This document shows positions 1-5,487 of a stretch of 10,268 bases of DNA, one piece after another (within the stretch, counting starts at the first letter, position 1; each line of letters begins with the position of its first letter). The notes beneath the pieces were generated by a model. That model saw only the letters and a list, made by a program, of their open reading frames with translations, searched no databases and was not told the DNA's origin. This DNA comes from CAYFSC01 sp964345695 (GTDB lineage Bacteria > Bacteroidota > Rhodothermia > Rhodothermales > Salinibacteraceae). The stretch is from the NCBI GenBank assembly GCA_964345695.1, contig CAYFSC010000114.1, positions 1 to 10,268 on the forward strand, in the 5' to 3' direction. The position numbers were made by a program, and so were the translations under genes.

Positions 1-240
1 GTCGTTCGCTACGCCGTCGAGGATGCCGACGGGTCCACGCTCGAAGAGCGGCTGTTCTCTGACTTCGAGACCGTCAACGGCGTGGCGCTGCCCCGGCGCG
101 TCATCTTCCGCCGTCCCGCCCACTCAACCATGGTCATGCTGCGGTACCGCTCTCTTCGGCTGAATCCCGACGACCTGTCGTTCGCGCTGAACGTGGACGG
201 CAACGTGCCCCGCGTTACGCCCCGGTTTTCGCCGCGGTAG
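1..240 (+). CDS. C-terminal fragment of a DUF4292-like (LolA/LolB-fold) lipoprotein
   Basis: An open frame enters from the left edge and ends at TAG 238-240, giving the last 79 residues of a protein whose start lies outside the window. The fragment has alternating hydrophobic and charged residues typical of beta strands. It includes a segment reading DFETVNGVALPRRVIF and a C-terminal stretch of LRLNPDDLSFALNV type. This fits the end of DUF4292 proteins, Bacteroidota envelope lipoproteins related to the LolA/LolB fold, whose last strands often read 'VNG..FP..I' and then 'L.LN..L.F'. In many Bacteroidota a DUF4292 gene lies directly before an M23/EnvC gene, as it does here with 72 bases between the two. 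Its role in that family is not established. The assignment rests on the short C-terminus and the neighbour, so it is moderate. An unrelated outer-membrane lipoprotein remains possible. Confidence 0.6.
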   Translation, partial: VVRYAVEDADGSTLEERLFSDFETVNGVALPRRVIFRRPAHSTMVMLRYRSLRLNPDDLSFALNVDGNVPRVTPRFSPR

Positions 241-312
241 CGCCTGCGGGAAGGGCCGAACCGAGCCGGCCTCCGAACCGTCCCTTTTGCCTTCACGAAC
301 GCTCTCTATCCC

Positions 313-1560
313 ATGCTGCGCGCGCTCTCTTTGTCCGTTCCTTCGGTGTGCGTTGCACGTTGCACGGTGGTCGGACTGTGCCTTGTGCTGTGGGCGAGCG
401 GTTCGGTGGCGTCTGCGCAGGATTCCTCGACCGCACGGCAGGCCCCCAAGGAGCGGCTGGAAGCCCTTCAGGAGCAGATCGCGCGCGACGAGTCGCGGCT
501 GGCGGAGACCCAAGAGAAGACGCAAGCCTCGCTAGAGACTCTCGAGAATCTCAAGCGCGAAATTGCGCTGCGGGAGGACCTTGTCAGGACGCGCAACCGC
601 CGGATCCGCGAGCTGAAGCGCGAGCAGGCGGCCCTGCGTGACACGCTGCAGCGCATGCAGACACGCCTCGACGACCTTCGGTCTGAATACCGCAACCGGG
701 TCGTTCATGCCTATAAGTATGGCCGCATGCACGATCTCGCCCTCATCCTGGCCTCCCGCTCCGTCAACCAGATGCTCATTCGCGTCCGCTACCTGCGCCG
801 GTTTGCACAGCAGCGGCGGGACAAGCAGCAGGCGGTGCGGGCAGCGGCGCAGGAGGTGGCGGCTCGCCGAGAGACCCTCGCCCAGAAGCGTGAGCAGACC
901 GAATCGCTCCTCGCCGATGCACGGGCCGAGCAGGAGAATCTCCGGACACTCCAGGCGGAACGACGGCGCCTCGTCAGCACCCTGCAGGAGCGGGAGTCGG
1001 AGTTGCAGGCCCAGCTTCAGAGGAAGCGCGAGCAGGCGCAGCAATTGGAGCAGCGCATCCGTGAAATCGCCGCCCGATCTCGGCGCGAGGCCGAGGGCCA
1101 ACCTGCCGCCGAGCAGGCTGCCTCCACCGCCGCGTACGCCTCCTTATCGGCTTCGTTCGAGGACAATCGCGGCAGCCTGCCCTGGCCCGCCGACGGGGTG
1201 ATCACAGAATCCTTCGGCGATCATGTGTCCGATTACGGCACCTCTACGTATCATCCTGGCGTCCTCATCGCCACGAACCCTGCCAGTCCCGTCCGTGCGG
1301 TCTTCCGCGGGGAGGTGACCGGCATCGACTTCGTTCCGGGGTACGGCACCTATCTCGTCATCCAGCACGGCGATTACCTGTCGGTATACAGCAACTTTTC
1401 GTCGGTACGCGTGAGCACCGGGCAACGCGTCGAAACCGGGCAGCGACTCGGCGAGTCCGGCACGCAGAGCGAGCCCCGTGGGGCCGGGGTGTTTTTCGCT
1501 GTGTTCGACACCAGCAAAAGCACCTCCGTCGACCCCCTCGACTGGCTAGCGGCGCGATGA
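313..1560 (+). CDS. EnvC-like periplasmic murein hydrolase activator (coiled coil plus degenerate LytM/M23 domain)
   Basis: This 415-residue exported protein starts with a signal peptide (residues 1 to about 36, hydrophobic core near 18-30, cleavage probably after ASA 33-35). Two long Arg/Glu/Gln-rich coiled coils follow, at about 44-126 and 165-262. Between them is a short hydrophobic hinge at 127-165, as in EnvC and related septal factors. A LytM/M23 domain occupies about 287-415. In active M23 enzymes zinc is held by HxxxD and HxH, and a further His sits in a Y-x-H motif. Here only the first His (H314) remains. The Asp position is L318, the Y-x-H His is N361, and the final HxH positions are G392 and F394. 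E. coli EnvC is degenerate in the same way and activates amidases rather than cutting peptidoglycan, so this is probably an amidase activator acting at division. No ftsEX or amidase gene is in view. ATG 313 is chosen because it gives a complete signal peptide; no Shine-Dalgarno is seen. Confidence 0.85.
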   Translation: MLRALSLSVPSVCVARCTVVGLCLVLWASGSVASAQDSSTARQAPKERLEALQEQIARDESRLAETQEKTQASLETLENLKREIALREDLVRTRNRRIRELKREQAALRDTLQRMQTRLDDLRSEYRNRVVHAYKYGRMHDLALILASRSVNQMLIRVRYLRRFAQQRRDKQQAVRAAAQEVAARRETLAQKREQTESLLADARAEQENLRTLQAERRRLVSTLQERESELQAQLQRKREQAQQLEQRIREIAARSRREAEGQPAAEQAASTAAYASLSASFEDNRGSLPWPADGVITESFGDHVSDYGTSTYHPGVLIATNPASPVRAVFRGEVTGIDFVPGYGTYLVIQHGDYLSVYSNFSSVRVSTGQRVETGQRLGESGTQSEPRGAGVFFAVFDTSKSTSVDPLDWLAAR

Positions 1561-1591
1561 CGCCCTGTGCATCCACCTGATCGGCCGGCCC

Positions 1592-2872
1592 TCATCCCGC
1601 GTCCATCGCAGCAAGGACGCGCCGCATGCCAACAAGGTATGCCGCGGTGCGCATGGAGACGCCATACTCAGCAGCCGTGTCACGGACCGTGTGATACGCC
1701 TGTTGCAGCGTGCCAGTGAGATCGGACCGGGTTTCGGCGAGGGTCCGCACCGGCCCGTCCAGGTTGCCCTCCCACTCAAAAAAGGACGCTGTAACGCCGC
1801 CGGCATTGACGAGAAGATCGGGCACGACCGTGACGCCTCGCTGGGCCAGCCGGTCGTCGGCGGCGGGGGTTGTCGGCAGGTTGGCACCTTCGATAACGAA
1901 TCGCGCCTGCACGCTGGGTGCCGTGCCTGCGTGCAGCACTCCGCCGAGGGCAGCAGGAATCAGCACGTCACAGTTGAGGGCTAGCGTTTCGGGACCGCGG
2001 ATCGGCCGTACCCCCGGTGCAGCGTACCCGCGGAGCCGCCCCGTCGAGGCCACGTGGCGACACACGGCTTCCACATCGATCCCGTCAGGCGCGTGCAGAG
2101 CGGCGGTTGCGTCGGCGACCCCCACGATGGTGGCCCCGGCGTGAGAAAGGCAGCGGGCAGCGTGACTTCCCACGTTACCCAACCCCTGAATCACGATCCG
2201 GGCTCCGGCGATATCGACGCCGTGGTCGGCAAGTACTGCCTGCGTCACGACGCACACGCCCCGGCCCGTGGCCTCGTCGCGGCCGGCCGTCCCGCCCTGT
2301 TCCAGCGGCTTGCCAGTCACGATCGCCGGCGTCGGCGTCGCCTGGCGCCCGTACTCGTCGGCAAACCACGCCATGGTCTGAGCATCGGTGCCCGCGTCGG
2401 GAGCCGGAACGTCGCGCCGCGGTCCCACGATGGGCGCGAGCCGACGGGCAAAGCTGCGTGTGATGGCCTCCCGCTCGGCGTCGCCGCAGGCCCGAGGGTC
2501 GACGGCCACGCCGCCTTTGGCTCCGCCAAACGGCACTCCCACGAGCGCCGTCTTGTAGCTCATGAGTTCGGCCAGAGCCTTCACCTCATCGAGCGACATC
2601 TCCGGATGGTAGCGGAGCCCGCCCTTGGCCGGTCCACGCGCCGTACTGTGCTGCACGCGATATCCACGAACGGCCGTCGGCCGGCCGTCGGCGGTAGTGT
2701 ACGGCACCTTCAGCGTCATCGTCCGCTCTGGCATGCGCAGACGGTCCAGGCGCTCGGGCGACAGGCGAAGATGGCGGGCAGCCCGTTGCACGTTTTGCGC
2801 CACGATGTCGGCAGACGGCGGCGAAGCGGAGGAATCAGGAGACGGGGACACGCGAGCCGACGAGCAAGGCAT
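1592..2872 (-). CDS. gdhA: Glu/Leu/Phe/Val-type glutamate dehydrogenase
   Basis: This enzyme interconverts glutamate and 2-oxoglutarate plus ammonia using NAD(P), in the cytoplasm. Numbering is from ATG 2872 (426 residues, the usual length for the hexameric family). The dimerisation and substrate domain has the motif KGGLRYHPEMSLDEVKALA and the active-site signature PFGGAKGG, with catalytic Lys119. The catalytic Asp159 lies in DVPAPDAGTDAQTMAW. The Rossmann nucleotide site is GLGNVG at 230-235. The family C-terminal motifs EGANLPTTPAAD and VVPDLLVNAGGV are intact. A GTG at 2881 would add three residues, and ATG is preferred. The first 20 or so residues are Ser/Pro-rich and not conserved in the family. 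The gene is convergent with the EnvC-like gene, 31 bases away with no clear terminator between. Cofactor preference cannot be read safely, and specificity for Leu or Phe instead of Glu is not excluded. The symbol is therefore a family-level label; Salinibacter-like genomes can carry several paralogues. Confidence 0.93.
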   Translation of the reverse strand: MPCSSARVSPSPDSSASPPSADIVAQNVQRAARHLRLSPERLDRLRMPERTMTLKVPYTTADGRPTAVRGYRVQHSTARGPAKGGLRYHPEMSLDEVKALAELMSYKTALVGVPFGGAKGGVAVDPRACGDAEREAITRSFARRLAPIVGPRRDVPAPDAGTDAQTMAWFADEYGRQATPTPAIVTGKPLEQGGTAGRDEATGRGVCVVTQAVLADHGVDIAGARIVIQGLGNVGSHAARCLSHAGATIVGVADATAALHAPDGIDVEAVCRHVASTGRLRGYAAPGVRPIRGPETLALNCDVLIPAALGGVLHAGTAPSVQARFVIEGANLPTTPAADDRLAQRGVTVVPDLLVNAGGVTASFFEWEGNLDGPVRTLAETRSDLTGTLQQAYHTVRDTAAEYGVSMRTAAYLVGMRRVLAAMDAG

Positions 2873-3225
2873 GAACAACACAAGGTGAGGAGCGAATTCT
2901 GCGACGACCGGAGAATCGAGATTCGCTTGCGCAAAATCAAGTATTTTCCAGAATTAATTTGGCGAACTGTCCTTTTTGCCCCTATTATTTGCCTAAATTG
3001 ATCGCTTGACTCGGATTTCATCATCCATATCTCCATAGCGGAGTCCGCCGTGAAGGGGTGGACTCGGGCCGTCGTCCTCCTCACAGGCACGGATTCACAG
3101 AAGCTTTCGGCCCCTCAGCCCCTGATCGGTAGGAACGGCCTTTCGCGCCGTGTATCTTATGTCTTCCGGCTGACACTAAGCCCTCACTCTTACTCGTCGC
3201 TTCCACCAACGGACTTTTCAACTCC
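2873..3225. promoter_or_regulatory. Divergent intergenic region between glutamate dehydrogenase and lpdA, with AT-rich core
   Basis: This stretch of about 350 bases has no credible gene. Its core, about 2930-3010, is strikingly AT-rich compared with the GC-rich genes on both sides, and it should hold the promoters of both divergent genes. On the plus strand, TTTG at 2958-2961 lies 21 bases before TATTATTTG at 2983-2991. This is close to the Bacteroidota -33/-7 pattern (TTTG ... TAnnTTTG) but with one extra base in the -7 box. TTGACT at 3006-3011 is an alternative -35-like box with only a weak partner. On the minus strand, TAATTCTG (2956-2949) matches the -7 consensus at all but one position and would give a leader of about 70 bases for the dehydrogenase. 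No riboswitch, tRNA or terminator is recognised. The individual boxes are weak guesses; the promoter role of the region is more secure. Confidence 0.4.
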
Positions 3226-4644
3226 ATGGCTACACAGTATGATTGCGTCGTTCTCGGAAGCGGACCGGGCGGGTACGAAACCGCCATCCGCGCCACCCAA
3301 CTGGGCATGAAGACGGCGATTGTTGAGAAGAACAAACTGGGCGGTGTCTGCCTGAATATCGGCTGCATCCCGACCAAGGCCCTGCTCAAGAGTGCCGAGG
3401 TTATGGCCGAATCTTCGCACATGTCGGATTTCGGTCTCGAACTGGAGGGATCAGTCACGCCCAACTTTCCGAAGGTCATCGAGCGAAGCCGGGGGGCGGC
3501 CAACCAGATGAACCGGGGCGTCAAGTACCTCATGAACAAGAACGACATCGACGTCATCTACGGCTACGGCCGCCTCACGGCGCCGGACACCGTGGAGGTG
3601 GAGCCGTCGGTCAATATGGACGGCGAGGAAATCGGGGAAGCCACGACGGTCACGGCCGATCACGTCATTATCGCCACGGGGGCCCGCCCCCGCGAGATTC
3701 CGCCGCTGCCCATCGACGGCGAGAACATCGTCACCTACGAGGGCGCGATGCTTCAGAGTGACCGTCCGGAGCGCCTCGTGATCGTGGGCGCCGGTGCCAT
3801 TGGGGTCGAGTTCGGCTACTTCTACAACCACATGGGCACTGACGTCACCATCATCGAGGTGATGGACCGCCTTGTCCCGAACGAGGACAAGGAGGTGTCG
3901 AAGCAATTGGGGCGCTCGTTCGAGAACCAGGGCATCACCACCATGACCGGCGCGCGGGTGCAGGGCGTCGATACGAGCGATACGCCGCTGCAGGTGGAGG
4001 TCGAAACGGACGACGGCACCGAATACGTCGAGTGCGATCAGGTGCTTAGCGCTGTTGGCGTGGTGGGCAACGTCGAAGACATCGGCCTCGAAACCGTCGG
4101 CGTCGAGACGGACGGCAACGACATCGTGGTTGACGACTTCTACCGCACGAATGTCGACGGCGTGTACGCCATCGGCGACGTGACCGGCGCCCCGTGGCTT
4201 GCGCACAAGGCCAGCCACGAAGGCATTCTGTGCATCGAGAAGATTGCGGGCCACGATGTACGGCCCATCGACATGAACGACGTGCCGGGGTGCACCTACT
4301 GCCAGCCGCAGATCGCGTCCGTCGGGTATACCGAGGAAGAGGCCGAAGAAGCCGGCTACGACGTGAAGGTGGGCAAATTTCCGTTCAAGGCGAACGGCAA
4401 GGCGGCCGCACTCGGCCACCAAGAGGGCTTCGTCAAGACCATTTACGACGAAAAGTACGGCGAATTCCTCGGCTGCCACATCATCGGCCACGATGCCACG
4501 GAGCTGATCGCCGAGGTCGTGACGTCCCGCAAGCTGGAGACGACCGGCCACGAGATCATGGAGTCGATGCATCCGCACCCGACGCTCTCCGAAACGATCA
4601 TGGAAGCGACGCGGGTGGCCTACGGTCAGCCGATCAACATGTAA
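3226..4644 (+). CDS. lpdA: Dihydrolipoyl dehydrogenase (E3)
   Basis: This FAD enzyme reoxidises dihydrolipoamide on the E2 or H-protein of the pyruvate, 2-oxoglutarate and branched-chain dehydrogenase complexes or the glycine cleavage system, passing electrons to NAD. The 472-residue length is normal for the family. In order it has the FAD-binding GSGPGG at 11-16 and the redox disulfide C42 and C47 in GGVCLNIGCIPTKALL. The NAD-binding motif is GAGAIG at 188-193, followed by the second FAD contact in YAIGDV (Gly317-Asp318). The C-terminal dimer interface carries the catalytic His451-Glu456 pair in HPHPTLSE. All key residues are present, so it should be active. The protein is rich in Asp and Glu, as in salt-adapted proteomes. 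It appears to be a single-gene unit: no E1 or E2 gene is adjacent, and a strong terminator follows 35 bases after the stop. A close relative such as mercuric or glutathione reductase is unlikely given the HPHPTLSE motif and C-terminus. Confidence 0.97.
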   Translation: MATQYDCVVLGSGPGGYETAIRATQLGMKTAIVEKNKLGGVCLNIGCIPTKALLKSAEVMAESSHMSDFGLELEGSVTPNFPKVIERSRGAANQMNRGVKYLMNKNDIDVIYGYGRLTAPDTVEVEPSVNMDGEEIGEATTVTADHVIIATGARPREIPPLPIDGENIVTYEGAMLQSDRPERLVIVGAGAIGVEFGYFYNHMGTDVTIIEVMDRLVPNEDKEVSKQLGRSFENQGITTMTGARVQGVDTSDTPLQVEVETDDGTEYVECDQVLSAVGVVGNVEDIGLETVGVETDGNDIVVDDFYRTNVDGVYAIGDVTGAPWLAHKASHEGILCIEKIAGHDVRPIDMNDVPGCTYCQPQIASVGYTEEEAEEAGYDVKVGKFPFKANGKAAALGHQEGFVKTIYDEKYGEFLGCHIIGHDATELIAEVVTSRKLETTGHEIMESMHPHPTLSETIMEATRVAYGQPINM

Positions 4645-4656
4645 GCTTGACGCTGC

Positions 4657-4680
4657 GCGTTCTGCGTTCGGCGTTTCAGC
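4657..4680 (+). repeat. Degenerate 7-base-period repeat after the lpdA stop
   Basis: Between the lpdA stop and its terminator the sequence reads as near-repeats of GCGTT plus two variable bases (GCGTTCT, GCGTTCG, GCGTTTC). The same heptamer type occurs in the same orientation relative to the transcript just after metG (7260-7301). It appears in related forms at 348-368 and 9556-9569. Confidence 0.45.
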
Positions 4681-4718
4681 GGCACCGCTCTCGACGGAGA
4701 GGGGTGCCGTTTGTTTTG
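4680..4718 (+). terminator. Rho-independent terminator of lpdA
   Basis: A 13-base-pair stem with one mismatch pairs CGGCACCGCTCTC (4680-4692) with GAGAGGGGTGCCG (4697-4709) around a GACG loop. It is followed at once by TTTGTTTTG. Position (35 bases after the lpdA stop), stem strength and T-run all fit an intrinsic terminator acting on the plus strand. Confidence 0.9.
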
Positions 4719-4732
4719 CTCCTCACACCAGA

Positions 4733-4749
4733 TCCAGCTTCAGGCTGGA
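4733..4749. repeat. Small inverted repeat
   Basis: TCCAGC (4733-4738) and GCTGGA (4744-4749) can form a perfect 6-base-pair hairpin with a 5-base loop. It has no T-run, so it is not a second terminator on its own. It lies between the lpdA terminator and the decayed symporter gene. Confidence 0.3.
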
Positions 4750-4768
4750 CAAGCCCCGTTCCTCTCCT

Positions 4769-4806
4769 GTAGCGCTGCTCCTACAGTGCTGCTTGTAGTG
4801 CTGCTT
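4769..4806. repeat. Imperfect 12-base tandem repeat
   Basis: Three imperfect copies of a 12-base unit: GTAGCGCTGCTC (4769-4780), then after two bases ACAGTGCTGCTT (4783-4794) and GTAGTGCTGCTT (4795-4806). They sit in the non-coding stretch in front of the symporter remnant and probably arose by slippage. No function is apparent. Confidence 0.5.
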
Positions 4807-4855
4807 GCCCCACCAATCGGCCGTCTCCCGTGACCCTCCTTGGCTTCCCCTTGGC

Positions 4856-5265
4856 TCCGCCATCGCCCTCGCCGGCGTCGTTGTGCTGCCAGTGCTGACG
4901 TACGGGCTCTACGTTCTTCTGCTCGTCGCGATCGGGGTGTACTTCTTCCCGCGAACGGAGACGAAGCACCTCGCCGACTACATGCTGGCAGGGCGAAACG
5001 CGGGAACGTGGTCCATCGCCATCTCGGAGGTGGCCTTCGTCGGGCTTGGGGCGACGCTCGGGCTGCCCCTTGCGTTTCCCGTTCTCTGGCGCAGAACAGC
5101 AGGGGCGGGCGTGCTCGCGGCCGTGGGGTTGGACTCGCCAGCACCATCGGCAAGCTGTATCTGTGGCCGGACGCCTTCCCGATCCTCGTCGGACCCATCA
5201 CGCTCGCTGCTTTTCTGATGGCGTGCTTCCTCTCGTCGTCGAAATGGAACGCTACGTCTGCGTAG
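4856..5265 (+). pseudogene. Decayed sodium:solute symporter (SSS family) remnant
   Basis: The frame through 4856-5110 encodes a typical SSS N-terminus. A hydrophobic helix (TYGLYVLLLVAIGVYFF) is followed by a charged loop, then the family motif DYMLAGRNAGTWSIAISEVA and the start of the next helix. The reading then collapses into Ser/Arg/Cys-rich non-membrane sequence. A different frame (from about 5131 to TAG 5263-5265) carries GKLYLWPDAFPILVGPITLA, which resembles the last helix region of large Bacteroidota SSS transporters rather than what should follow the N-terminus. Intact members have about 500-600 residues and 13 or more helices, so most of the middle is missing and the two ends are out of frame. 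No good start is visible: TTG 4805 is in frame, and GTG codons occur inside the first helix. I infer a deletion plus frameshift. An assembly error is a real alternative, because a scaffold gap begins 80 bases downstream. Confidence 0.6.
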
Positions 5266-5344
5266 ACGCGTCGTCCTCGACGAAGGGATCGTCCTGCGTG
5301 ATCGTCCCGTCCGGCAGCTCAAAATACAGCGTGCCACTCCGCGC
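5252..5344 (-). CDS. C-terminal end of an unidentified protein, cut by the assembly gap
   Basis: The minus strand coming out of the N gap is open for 30 codons and ends at TAG 5254-5252. It encodes GTLYFELPDGTITQDDPFVE followed by an acidic tail ending DDASTQT. The composition (beta-like segment, then an acidic end) matches the salt-adapted style of the other proteins here, which favours real coding. It may be the end of the gene that starts at 5472 on the other side of the gap, but that cannot be shown. The phase across the 100 N does not match, which means little if the gap length is a placeholder. I do not recognise the family. Its last 14 bases overlap the end of the symporter remnant on the other strand. 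Confidence 0.45.
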   Translation of the reverse strand, partial: ARSGTLYFELPDGTITQDDPFVEDDASTQT

Positions 5345-5444
5345 NNNNNNNNNNNNNNNNNNNNNNNNNNNNNNNNNNNNNNNNNNNNNNNNNNNNNNNN
5401 NNNNNNNNNNNNNNNNNNNNNNNNNNNNNNNNNNNNNNNNNNNN
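5345..5444. other. Assembly gap (100 N)
   Basis: Exactly 100 undetermined bases. A round run of this size is the usual placeholder between scaffolded contigs, so the real distance is probably unknown. Coordinates and reading frames should not be carried across it. Confidence 0.98.
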
Positions 5445-5472
5445 CCACGATGAGCACTGTTGGATCCGCCAT
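5445..5472 (-). CDS. N-terminal start of an unidentified protein, cut by the assembly gap
   Basis: An ATG at 5472 opens a frame reading MADPTVLIV before running into the N gap. It begins 15 bases after the stop of the M1 aminopeptidase on the same strand, so the two are probably co-transcribed. Nine residues are too few to assign a family. A hydrophobic beta strand right after the start is common to Rossmann-like proteins and response regulators, but nothing here decides between them. The reading frame at 5344-5252 may be its other end. Confidence 0.4.
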
Positions 5473-5487
5473 GGTCTGAATCTGCAG

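Noticed and set aside
241..312. Possible terminator or promoter between the DUF4292-like gene and the EnvC-like gene
   Set aside because: Only a short GGCCG/CGGCC pairing and a CCGAACCG direct repeat are visible, with no T-run or convincing promoter boxes. Co-transcription is the simpler reading.
1561..1591. Terminator between the convergent EnvC-like and glutamate dehydrogenase genes
   Set aside because: A CGGCCG palindrome is present, but no stem followed by a T-run on either strand.
2054..3001. A 315-codon open frame on the plus strand opposite glutamate dehydrogenase and running into the AT-rich spacer
   Set aside because: The dehydrogenase motifs on the other strand are decisive, and this translation is low-complexity Arg/His/Gly sequence.
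3451..4578. A 375-codon open frame on the minus strand opposite lpdA
   Set aside because: The lpdA frame carries every catalytic motif. The antisense product is a His/Asp/Val-rich shadow without recognisable features.
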